From assembly GCA_045600105.1 (NCBI GenBank), contig JAZRXG010000042.1, positions 1 through 64,000 on the forward strand: a stretch of 64,000 nt of DNA, read 5' to 3'. A program made the translations under genes and the position numbers. Below are positions 17,406 to 25,046 of the stretch, piece after piece; positions within the stretch are counted from its first letter, which is position 1, and every line of letters begins with the position of its first letter. The stretch is from UBA1206 sp045600105 (GTDB taxonomy: Bacteria > Bacillota > Clostridia > Oscillospirales > CAG-382). The notes below the pieces were generated by a model that saw nothing but the letters and a program-made list of their open reading frames with translations, did not search any database and was not told where the DNA came from.

Positions 17406-18658
17406 AAACCGTTTCATTCTGCGCGCTCGGCTGCCGCGTGAATCAATACGAGATACAAGCCCTGCGCGAGCAATTCATACAAAACGGATATTCCGTCGTT
17501 CCGTTCGGCAGGGAGTGCGATGTTGCCGTCATAAACACCTGCGCCGTCACGAAGGAAAGCGAAAAAAAGTCACGTCACACCGCGTCTTACGCGTCGAAGC
17601 ACGCGTCAAAGGTGGTCATCACGGGCTGCTTTGCCGAGCTTTGCCGCAAAAGCGGCGCTTTTCCCAACAACGTCTATTATTGCGGCGGCTGCAGTATGCG
17701 TGACAAGCTGTTTGACGTGTGCGAAGGCAGGACGACCGCATACTCCGAAAAAACCGCCTACGAGCCGCTTTCGATAGGCAACACGGGGGCTCTCCCCAAC
17801 GAACGGTTCCGCGCCTATGTCAAGATAGAGGACGGCTGCGACGGAAGATGCGCCTACTGCATAATCCCGTCGCTGCGCGGCAGGTCGTACGTGAGGGACG
17901 AAAGCGACATAATCGAAGAGATAAAACGGCTTGCCGCCGTCGGCGTTTCGGAAATAATACTCACGGGCATCGAGGTGTCGGACTACGGCACGTCGTCCCT
18001 TTGCTCGCTCATCAAAAAAGCATCTGAAATTGACGGTATAAAACGCATCCGCCTCGGCTCACTCAACCCGAACACGGTCAGAGCCGAGTTCATCGAGTGC
18101 ATCAGATCAATGCCGAAATTCTGCCGTCATCTGCATCTGTCCGTGCAATCGGGCTGCACGAAGGTGCTGAACTCCATGAAACGCCCGTACAGCGCCGAAA
18201 AGCTGAAAAACGTCATCGCTTCCCTTTACCAAGAAATCCCGGAAATCATGTTGACTGCCGATATCATATCGGGATTTCCCGGAGAAAGCGAAGAGGATTT
18301 TGAAGAAACGCTTGAATTCATAAAGCGGAGCCGTTTCATGCACGTTCACGCGTTCCCGTATTCGCCGCGTCCCGGAACGGTCGCCGCCGGGATGGACTGT
18401 CAGATCCCCGAGGATATCAAAAAAAGACGCAATTTAACGATAATCGAGGAATCCGAAAAAACAAAAAAAGAACTCGCCCTGTCGCTTGTGGGCAAACAGG
18501 TCGAGATACTGGTCGAAAAAAACGTTTCGTCGGTCTCATACGGTCACACGGACGGATTCATGGAAGCGAAGATCGAAAACTCGTCCGCGAAAACCGGCAG
18601 CTACGCCGTATGCACCGTGACGGGATTCGACGGCGTGCTTATCTGCAAAGAGGTGTGA
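17402..18658 (+). CDS. mtaB: tRNA (t6A37) methylthiotransferase MtaB
   Basis: 418 residues. The N-terminal UPF0004 domain holds the three cysteines for the auxiliary iron-sulfur cluster in ALGCRVNQYE, INTCAVT and ITGCFAEL. The radical SAM core follows with CDGRCAYC (about 147-154), LTGIEVSDYG, HLHLSVQSGC and TADIISGFPGE. A C-terminal TRAM domain (about 360-418) binds tRNA. MtaB adds a methylthio group to N6-threonylcarbamoyladenosine at position 37 of ANN-decoding tRNAs. The CxxNQ-type N-terminus and short length fit MtaB rather than MiaB or RimO. It overlaps the preceding gene by ATGA and is followed after one base by the next gene, so these are co-translated. Confidence 0.95.
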   Translation: MKTVSFCALGCRVNQYEIQALREQFIQNGYSVVPFGRECDVAVINTCAVTKESEKKSRHTASYASKHASKVVITGCFAELCRKSGAFPNNVYYCGGCSMRDKLFDVCEGRTTAYSEKTAYEPLSIGNTGALPNERFRAYVKIEDGCDGRCAYCIIPSLRGRSYVRDESDIIEEIKRLAAVGVSEIILTGIEVSDYGTSSLCSLIKKASEIDGIKRIRLGSLNPNTVRAEFIECIRSMPKFCRHLHLSVQSGCTKVLNSMKRPYSAEKLKNVIASLYQEIPEIMLTADIISGFPGESEEDFEETLEFIKRSRFMHVHAFPYSPRPGTVAAGMDCQIPEDIKKRRNLTIIEESEKTKKELALSLVGKQVEILVEKNVSSVSYGHTDGFMEAKIENSSAKTGSYAVCTVTGFDGVLICKEV

Positions 18659-18659
18659 T

Positions 18660-19697
18660 ATGAGTTACGGTTTCAAGGACGCTTTCCTTCCCGACGGCAT
18701 CGTCGGAAGCGACGGCATCGGAGTCGGAAGGTTCAGAACGAACGACCCGACTGTATTCGGTCTTTTCAGGTCTTTCACCGAAAAAAAGGGCGGCTCCGAA
18801 GGCGTGGTCTATCCATACGAGCTCAACGTATTCACGCTCTTCAGGCATAAAAAGTGCTTTTTCCGTCCGACGGACGTGATATACACGGCAGACGAAATAA
18901 CGTCGTTCAAAGACGCGTCGAAAAAAGCGTGCTTTCTGTCGGTCGGTCTTTACGAGCTGTTCGTTTCGTGCCCGTCGTTCACCGTCGACACGTCGCTCGT
19001 CGGCAGCTCCGACGTCTCTTCCCTTGCCGAAAGGCTGTATTTCGTAATTCCCGCGGCAAAAAAACGGCTTGTCAAAAAAATCTCGTTCTTCACGTCTGGG
19101 CTCAGAAAATGCGGCGTGGTAACGTCCGACGGTATGATACGCTTCATTGTGAACGGGGATGCCGAGGAATTTGAAAAATCGTCCGTTCCCGCCGAGCAGC
19201 CCGTTACTCTCGTATCCCACGAAAACGGCAGCTTCAACGCCGGCTGCTTTGACGCGTTCGGCGAATATCTCGCAAAACTCACGAGATACGTCTTCCCCGC
19301 CGAATTCAGGTCGAGATCCGTCTTTAGTGACAAATTCACGTACAAGCTCGGCCGTCTTGCCGTATCGTCACGCATACCGTCAGACAAACGCCGCACTTTC
19401 GGCGGAGAAACGGGCGTGAATCACACGGGGTTCCACGTTTCGGTCATCCCGCTTCATACGGTCAACGGCATATTTCCGAGCGACTACGCGTTTTCGCTGC
19501 TCTCCGCGCTGAGGAACGAAGAAACGCTCCACAACTACTGCGTATTCAGCGCGTTCAGCGGCAGGCTTGAAGATTATGTAAACCGCCATCCCATTGAATC
19601 GGACAATGAAACGGCTGTACCCCGATCGGACGGCGGATACGTTGTGATCATATCCGACACGCCGACGGCGTACAGCCATATAGGACGAATTATCTGA
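18660..19697 (+). CDS. Uncharacterised 345-residue protein
   Basis: The ATG at 18660 lies one base after the mtaB stop, so translation is likely coupled. I do not recognise the family. There is no signal peptide or membrane span. The N-terminus is glycine-rich (GIVGSDGIGVGRFRTNDP), the middle has mixed alpha/beta character with paired strands (RLYFVIPAAKKRLVKKISFF), and the C-terminal half contains GETGVNHTGFHVSVIPLH and VIISDTPTAYSH. Several histidines and cysteines are scattered without a known motif. As the last gene of the comEC-holA-rnmV-mtaB run it may act in nucleic-acid or tRNA metabolism, but that rests on position only. It ends two bases from a convergent gene with no terminator visible. 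Confidence 0.8.
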   Translation: MSYGFKDAFLPDGIVGSDGIGVGRFRTNDPTVFGLFRSFTEKKGGSEGVVYPYELNVFTLFRHKKCFFRPTDVIYTADEITSFKDASKKACFLSVGLYELFVSCPSFTVDTSLVGSSDVSSLAERLYFVIPAAKKRLVKKISFFTSGLRKCGVVTSDGMIRFIVNGDAEEFEKSSVPAEQPVTLVSHENGSFNAGCFDAFGEYLAKLTRYVFPAEFRSRSVFSDKFTYKLGRLAVSSRIPSDKRRTFGGETGVNHTGFHVSVIPLHTVNGIFPSDYAFSLLSALRNEETLHNYCVFSAFSGRLEDYVNRHPIESDNETAVPRSDGGYVVIISDTPTAYSHIGRII

Positions 19698-19699
19698 GT

Positions 19700-20764
19700 T
19701 TAATATTTTATGCCGTTGAGGATCGAGTACATCTCATCCCACTTTTCTTCCATATCGGCAACGAGTTTGAACTGCGTACGGGTCCGGACCAGATTGTGGT
19801 CCGGGCTTTTTATGCGGAAATAAACGTCGCCCTCGATATAGTCGGTGAGGAATCTGACGCCGCATTCGAGAGTCATGAGCTTAGCGCCCCAGGGGAGAAG
19901 CTTGATCTCGTTTTCGGTGAGCGATCTGCCGCAGGCGGTAAGGAAGCCCTCGGCGTAGGTCTTGTAAAGAGACGGCACGAAGTTGACCTTGGAAAGGTCG
20001 CGTTCGTCTTCGGCGGCGCTGCTTGCGCCGAACCGGATGGAATCGCCGAAGTCGTTGACGGAAAGTCCGGGCATAACGGTGTCAAGGTCGATGACGCAGA
20101 GCGCTTTTCCCGTTTTTTCGTCAAGAAGGACATTGTTGAGCTTGGTATCGTTATGAGTGACGCGGAGAGGTATCTCGCCTTTGGCAAGGGCGTCAACGCA
20201 GACGTGAGCGTCGGCTTCGCGGTCAAGCGCGAACTTGATCTCATTGAGCACGTCCTTGACTCTGCCGCATTTGTCCGCTTCGATCGCCTTGCGGAATTTG
20301 CGGTATCTGTCGGGAGTGTTGTGAAAATCGACTATCGTTTCGTGGAGCTTGGAAGCGTCAAAATCGGCAAGGCTGCGCTGGAACATACCGAATCCGTACG
20401 CGCTCTCGTAAAAATCGCTTTCTTTTTCGACTTTTTCAAGGCATACGCTGCCCGTTATGAAGTCGTAAATTCTCCAATAGCAGCCGTTTTCGTCGTTGTA
20501 GAAGTTCTTGCCGTCAACGGTTTTGATAACGGTCATCGCCTCACGCGGGTCGTTCGCCTTGGAAGCGATGTGAGCGCATACGGCAGCCACGTTCTCCATG
20601 AGAAGGTCGGGACGCTTGAATATGTTGTGGTTGATCTTCTGCAGAATGTACTTTCTGCCGTCGTCGCATACGACGAGATACGTTTCGTTGATATGTCCGT
20701 TGCCGTAGCGTTCGCAGCTTACGGGAGTCGACTCAAGGCGGAATTTGCTTAAAATTTCTTTCAT
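19700..20764 (-). CDS. NahK-like aminoglycoside-phosphotransferase-fold sugar kinase
   Basis: 354 residues; the ATG at 20764 follows GAGGT (20771-20775). The fold is APH/choline-kinase-like. RYGNGHINETYLV is the nucleotide-binding N-lobe, THNDTKLNNVLLD (about residue 202-214) carries the catalytic Asp, and CVIDLDTVMPG the metal-binding Asp. The HNDTK...DLDT pair and the length match N-acetylhexosamine 1-kinase (NahK) of bifidobacteria, which phosphorylates GlcNAc/GalNAc at C1 for entry into UDP-sugar or glycolytic metabolism. Directly upstream in the operon (four-base gap) is a GH123-like glycosidase that could supply the amino sugar. Antibiotic resistance is less likely given this context. 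Substrate is inferred. Confidence 0.82.
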   Translation of the reverse strand: MKEILSKFRLESTPVSCERYGNGHINETYLVVCDDGRKYILQKINHNIFKRPDLLMENVAAVCAHIASKANDPREAMTVIKTVDGKNFYNDENGCYWRIYDFITGSVCLEKVEKESDFYESAYGFGMFQRSLADFDASKLHETIVDFHNTPDRYRKFRKAIEADKCGRVKDVLNEIKFALDREADAHVCVDALAKGEIPLRVTHNDTKLNNVLLDEKTGKALCVIDLDTVMPGLSVNDFGDSIRFGASSAAEDERDLSKVNFVPSLYKTYAEGFLTACGRSLTENEIKLLPWGAKLMTLECGVRFLTDYIEGDVYFRIKSPDHNLVRTRTQFKLVADMEEKWDEMYSILNGIKY

Positions 20765-20768
20765 TTTT

Positions 20769-22469
20769 TTACCTCGTGATGATTTTTATAAGTTTATCGC
20801 AAAGCTTTTCGTAGTCGGGAACGGACACGGAAAGCATTTTTTCTTTTTCAAGCACGGCTTCCTCAGTGAAGAACGTCGTGACGTCGCTCGTGGGCATCAC
20901 GCAGGCGTAAACCTCGTTCATTTCTTCGTCCGTTGCTTTTTCTTTTGCCATGCAGATGAGTTCGTAAAGCTCGGACGCGAAGCGCATTGCCTTGTATCTC
21001 ACCGAAAGGAGGGGCTTGCCGTTACGCGACGGATAGACGAAGTTGATGTCGCCCACCGGGAAATTGGCGTATTTGATGCTCGTTCTCGGGTCGTCGGTGA
21101 GAACGGTGTAGTTCCAGCGAAGGAATCCGTCAAAGCCCATGAACGCGGTCAGCACGGGCAGGAACAGCGTTTCGCAAAGCTCGCTTCTGACGAACGTGTT
21201 GGGATAATGCGGCCAGCAGCAGACGTACCAGAGGAAGCGCTTGCCTTCCATGCCGAAATAGGAACGTATCACGTCGTACTGAGAGCAGACGCCCGAAATG
21301 AACGGAACGAAGTCCGAAATGACGTCCTTGAACTCGGCGATGAATTCGGCGTGATTGATGGCGGTCTTGAAGCGGAAACGCGGCGCGTTTTTGTGAAGTC
21401 TGCCGACCGACCTGCGGAACGCTTCGACGTCACCGGGTTCATCGGCGGCGATACGCACGATGTCGATGAGCTTTTTGCGGACGAAGTATCTCTCAAGTGC
21501 TCTGACGTAGCAGTCGATATCGGACGCCTTGCTCATGAATTTATAGGTCGAGGTCGCTTCGTCGTAGTATCTTATCCTTATTCCGTCGGGGTAACGCTTT
21601 GCGGGCTTGGGGAAAGCCGCGCCCGACCAGATATTGGCGAGTCCGTAAACGGAGATCTCGCTGTTGATGCCGTATCTGAAGCAGAGGTCGATGTAGCGCT
21701 GCATGCTCGTGTAATCGTAAACGAAACGGCCGTTTTTGCGTTTTGTGACCCTGATCATCGAATATTCGAACATATTCGCCTTTTCGAGGACGCTTATGCA
21801 GCTCTGACCAGACCAAGGGATCTCGGACGCGATGACCGTGACGGCTTTCTGACCGAGGTCGGCAAGCGTCCTGACGTAGCCTTCAAGGACCGCGAAATGC
21901 TCGTCACTGAACATGGGCACCTCATGCTTGCGCGCGAGGTTGGACGAATGCTGCCACAGATCGAGGTAGTATCTGAAATCCTTTCCGTCGGGCAGCGTGA
22001 CGTCGATTACGTCGAGCTTCACTTTGCTCTTCGACCATTCGGCTTCGTCGCTGAACATATAGCTTGCGTAGGTGTTTATTTCGATATCCCCGCTCACGCT
22101 TTCGCCGTCGACGTCTATGTCTGCCCAAAGAGCGGCGGGCTTGTTCGCGGTAAGTTCGATAAATCTGTCTTCAAGCAGTATGTCGCATGCCGCGGGAAGT
22201 CCCGCGTCGTCGGGGATATATCCCTCGGGATAAACGCTGACCTTATTTGCGCTCTTTATGTCGAGACGGTAAGACGTGCAGCTGCACACCTGACGGAAAT
22301 AAAGCGTGCCGTCGGTGCGGATGACCGAGTCTTCGTCGGAAAGCGCGATTATCTGAAACGCCGCCTTGCGGTTTCTGACCGTTCTGACAACGTTTATCTC
22401 GCGTATCGAATCGAAATCGGTGTTTTCTCTGAGTTTGAAAAGGCAATCGGTAATTTTGATCTTCAGCAT
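20769..22469 (-). CDS. GH123-like glycosidase (DUF4091 family)
   Basis: 566 residues; ATG at 22469 with AGGAGT upstream. About residues 1-150 are a beta-rich N-terminal domain, followed by a TIM-barrel-like catalytic region with the DUF4091 hallmark YLDLWQHSSNLARKHEVP. Asp343-Glu344 in VRIAADEPGDVEAF corresponds to the adjacent Asp-Glu pair GH123 beta-N-acetylgalactosaminidases use for substrate-assisted catalysis. WYVCCWPHYPNTF and GFDGFLRWNYTV also fit the family. No signal peptide is visible, so the enzyme seems to be cytoplasmic and to act on imported oligosaccharides. The operon places it between an FAD protein and a NahK-like kinase. Family assignment is good; the exact linkage is inference. 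Confidence 0.8.
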   Translation of the reverse strand: MLKIKITDCLFKLRENTDFDSIREINVVRTVRNRKAAFQIIALSDEDSVIRTDGTLYFRQVCSCTSYRLDIKSANKVSVYPEGYIPDDAGLPAACDILLEDRFIELTANKPAALWADIDVDGESVSGDIEINTYASYMFSDEAEWSKSKVKLDVIDVTLPDGKDFRYYLDLWQHSSNLARKHEVPMFSDEHFAVLEGYVRTLADLGQKAVTVIASEIPWSGQSCISVLEKANMFEYSMIRVTKRKNGRFVYDYTSMQRYIDLCFRYGINSEISVYGLANIWSGAAFPKPAKRYPDGIRIRYYDEATSTYKFMSKASDIDCYVRALERYFVRKKLIDIVRIAADEPGDVEAFRRSVGRLHKNAPRFRFKTAINHAEFIAEFKDVISDFVPFISGVCSQYDVIRSYFGMEGKRFLWYVCCWPHYPNTFVRSELCETLFLPVLTAFMGFDGFLRWNYTVLTDDPRTSIKYANFPVGDINFVYPSRNGKPLLSVRYKAMRFASELYELICMAKEKATDEEMNEVYACVMPTSDVTTFFTEEAVLEKEKMLSVSVPDYEKLCDKLIKIITR

Positions 22470-22472
22470 TTT

Positions 22473-24071
22473 TTACTCCTTACCGCGGTCCGCGATATAC
22501 GCCTCCGCGCACTTTATTCCGTCCGACGCCGCCGACATAATGCCGCCGGCATAACCGGCGCCTTCGCCTGCGGGGTACAGACCTTTTATTGAAGCTTGAA
22601 ATGTATATTCGTCTCTCACGCACCTTACGGGGCAGGTACTGCGGCTTTCGACGCCGGTCAGCACCGCGTCGGAAGACGCGAATGACGGTATTTGTTTGTC
22701 CAAGAGACGCAGTCCATCGCGAAGCGTTTCGCACACGAAGGGCGGCAGCAGCTCGTTCAGGTCGCTCCCCGTGACTCCGCGCGGATAGGTGGGTCTTACG
22801 TCGCCGAAGGATGTCGTCGCTTTTCCGCGAAGGAAATCGCCGACGGTCTGCGCCGGAGCCTTGTACCCTCCCCCGCCGAGTTCGAACGCCTTCTTTTCGA
22901 GTTTTCTCTGAAATGAAACGCCGTCAAGCGGGCTGTCCCCGCCGATATCGGCTTTTTCAACGCTTACGAGAAGCGCCGAATTGGCGTTTTCGCCGTCGCG
23001 GGAATGATAGCTCATTCCGTTGGTGACAACGCTCCCCTCCTCGCTCGTCGCCGCCACGACGCTTCCGCCGGGGCACATGCAGAACGTGTAAAGCGCCCTG
23101 CCGTTCGGCGTATGAGCGACCGCCTTGTATTCGGCATTCGGGAGTCCCGGTTCGTTTCTGAACTCGTGATAGCGGGCCTCGTTTATGGCTTTTTGCCTGT
23201 GTTCTATCCTCACGCCGACCGAAAACGGCTTCTGCTCCATTTTTATGCCCTTTGAGTAGAGCATTTCAAAGGTGTCGCGCGCGGAATGTCCGATGCAGAG
23301 GAAGACCGCGTCGGTCTCGAGCCTCTCGCTTCCGTTGACGCAAACGGCTTTCACGCCGTCGGCATCGGCTTCGATATCGGTGAGCTTACTCAAAAAGCGG
23401 AAAGTCCCGCCGAGCGATTTTATTCGTTCGCGCAGTGTTTTGATGACGTTGCGGAGCAGGTCGGTGCCGATATGCGGGTGCGAGAGATAAAGTATCTCGT
23501 CGGGTGCGCCCGACGCCACGAACTCCTCGAGCACGTAGGCGCATCTGTTGTCCCTGTCCTTGATGAGCGTCGTCAGCTTACCGTCCGAAAACGCGCCCGC
23601 GCCGCCCTCGCCGAACTGTATGTTGGACTCCGTGTCAAGCCTTCCCGACGCGTTGAAAAGCGCGACTTTTTCGGCTCTGGTGTCCATTTCGTCGCCGCGC
23701 TCCAAAATGATGGGCGAATACCCGCACCTTGCAAGCATCAGAGCACAGAATATACCCGCGGGGCCGAAGCCGACTACCACGGGACGCAGTCCCGTCTTTC
23801 GGGTGACGGTCGGAAAAACGTATTCTTTTTTTACGAAAGGATATATTATCTCGCCTTTTGCTTTCGCCGCGAACTTCTTTTCGTTCTTCAGCTCGACGTC
23901 GGCATTCACTATCCAGCGCAGCGTTTTTCCGCGTCTGGCGTCGAGCGACTTGGAACTCATCTTAAGCGACAGTACGTCGCCGTCGGTGCAGCCGAACACG
24001 TTTTTGACGGCGCAAAGCAGGTCTTTTTCATCAAAAGACGGAGCAAAAGCGAGATTTTTGACTCTTATCAT
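22473..24071 (-). CDS. FAD-dependent oxidoreductase (COG2509 type)
   Basis: 532 residues. The N-terminal about 90 residues are a small extra domain (MIRVKNLAFAPSFDEKDLL), followed by the dinucleotide-binding motif VVVGFGPAGIFCALMLARCG with ILERG about 20 residues on, and NIQFGEGGAGAFSDGKLTT. The C-terminus has GLYPAGEGAGYAGGIMSAASDG, the second FAD contact. This arrangement is that of the uncharacterised FAD-dependent dehydrogenases of COG2509, found widely in Clostridia, with no known substrate. It overlaps the upstream gene by four bases (ATGA) and is followed four bases later by the GH123-like gene. Its inclusion in a sugar operon may be incidental. Confidence 0.88.
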   Translation of the reverse strand: MIRVKNLAFAPSFDEKDLLCAVKNVFGCTDGDVLSLKMSSKSLDARRGKTLRWIVNADVELKNEKKFAAKAKGEIIYPFVKKEYVFPTVTRKTGLRPVVVGFGPAGIFCALMLARCGYSPIILERGDEMDTRAEKVALFNASGRLDTESNIQFGEGGAGAFSDGKLTTLIKDRDNRCAYVLEEFVASGAPDEILYLSHPHIGTDLLRNVIKTLRERIKSLGGTFRFLSKLTDIEADADGVKAVCVNGSERLETDAVFLCIGHSARDTFEMLYSKGIKMEQKPFSVGVRIEHRQKAINEARYHEFRNEPGLPNAEYKAVAHTPNGRALYTFCMCPGGSVVAATSEEGSVVTNGMSYHSRDGENANSALLVSVEKADIGGDSPLDGVSFQRKLEKKAFELGGGGYKAPAQTVGDFLRGKATTSFGDVRPTYPRGVTGSDLNELLPPFVCETLRDGLRLLDKQIPSFASSDAVLTGVESRSTCPVRCVRDEYTFQASIKGLYPAGEGAGYAGGIMSAASDGIKCAEAYIADRGKE

Positions 24072-24910
24072 TGTTTGCTTATCTCGAAAGTGACGGGACG
24101 AACGCGGTTTTCGAGGCAGACGTGGTTTGCTTTGACGTCGGACGCGGTTATGTCTCTGGATCTTTCGATCTTATGTCCGACCTTGAGCGGGTTGATCTCG
24201 TAAAGGATGGGGCCGCAGTAGCCTATCCCGTCGAGGCAGTCGAAAAGCTCGTTCCAGTCGATGCCGCCTTCGCCGGGGAGCCAATGGCGCTCGTCAACAA
24301 AGTTGTAGTCCGAAACGTGGGTGGTTATTATCTTGCTTCCGACGTTACGGATGAAATCGGGTATCTTTTCGCCGAGCAGATGGTTGGTGTCAAAGCAGAC
24401 GCGGAGTCTGTCGTCGGCGGAAACGAGATCGAGAAGCTCCTTGCTGCGGTTGCCGAGGCAGGTCCTCGGGAGGTCTTCGACGGCGATGGTCGAGCCGAAG
24501 GAAGCCGCGTATCCGGCAAGCTCGGCAAGCGATTTTTTGGAGGCCGCGAGTCTCGCGGGTCTGTCGGGATCGGCAATGGGTTCGCCGCTCGCGTGGATGA
24601 CGAACAGGTGAACGCCGCATTCGGACATCATACGTATGAATTTTTTCTGATACTCAACGGCAAAAACGCGTTTCTCTTCATCCGTCGCGGAAACGTCGTA
24701 AAGCTCGAACGGGCCGAATCTGAGATGAAAGCTGTTGATGCGAAGTCCCGCTTCAGCCGCCTTGCGCGTTACTTTTTCGGCGTCGAATTCATCGAATTCC
24801 TTGTCACGCGGGGAAAGCTCGAGGCAGTCGATGCCGCTCTTTTTGAATTCGGGATAAGACGCGATGATATCGTCGCCGACGGGACGTGAATAGCCTGTTT
24901 CGCGTTTCAT
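24068..24910 (-). CDS. Sugar phosphate isomerase/epimerase-like TIM-barrel protein
   Basis: 280 residues; ATG at 24910 preceded by AAGGAG. The AP endonuclease 2/xylose isomerase-like barrel is visible in LFVIHASGEP (His after strand 3), TIAVEDLPRT (metal-binding Glu), RVCFDTNHLLG (Asp, His), ITTHVSDYN (His) and GPILYEINPL (Glu). These residues bind a divalent metal in the superfamily, whose members isomerise or epimerise ketoses and keto-acids, or cleave nucleic acids. The enzyme is first in a four-gene operon with its own promoter and is therefore probably involved in sugar catabolism. The exact substrate is unknown. Confidence 0.85.
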   Translation of the reverse strand: MKRETGYSRPVGDDIIASYPEFKKSGIDCLELSPRDKEFDEFDAEKVTRKAAEAGLRINSFHLRFGPFELYDVSATDEEKRVFAVEYQKKFIRMMSECGVHLFVIHASGEPIADPDRPARLAASKKSLAELAGYAASFGSTIAVEDLPRTCLGNRSKELLDLVSADDRLRVCFDTNHLLGEKIPDFIRNVGSKIITTHVSDYNFVDERHWLPGEGGIDWNELFDCLDGIGYCGPILYEINPLKVGHKIERSRDITASDVKANHVCLENRVRPVTFEISKQ

Positions 24911-24945
24911 AATGGATCTCCTTATTTGTCATAATTTACATTGCC

Positions 24946-24974
24946 ATATTATCACAAGCGTGTCAAAAAATCAA
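24946..24974 (-). promoter_or_regulatory. Promoter of the GH123/kinase operon
   Basis: Minus strand TTGATT (plus 24969-24974), 17-base spacer and TAATAT (plus 24946-24951), 35 bases upstream of the ATG at 24910. A TTGACA lies within the spacer at plus 24961-24966 but is too close to the -10 to serve as its -35. Confidence 0.65.
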
Positions 24975-24994
24975 GTAAAAAAGCAAAGCAAACG

Positions 24995-25033
24995 CACAAA
25001 AAGCAAAGCAGACCCGCAAAAGTGCGGGTCTGC
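24995..25033 (-). terminator. Terminator of solute-binding lipoprotein gene 1
   Basis: GCAGACCCGCA (25008-25018) pairs perfectly with TGCGGGTCTGC (25023-25033). Read on the minus strand, the stem is followed by TTTGCTTTTTG. The sequence is nearly the same as the terminator of the paralogous gene at 27461-27492. Confidence 0.9.
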
Positions 25034-25046
25034 CGAAAAATTCAGT

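Noticed and set aside
19700..20764. Aminoglycoside resistance gene
   Set aside because: The APH fold is shared with sugar kinases; the HNDTK/DLDT motifs, length and GH123 neighbour fit a NahK-like kinase better.
20745..22592. Long plus-strand open frame over the GH123-like gene
   Set aside because: Shadow frame; the minus-strand gene has family motifs, a ribosome binding site and operon context.
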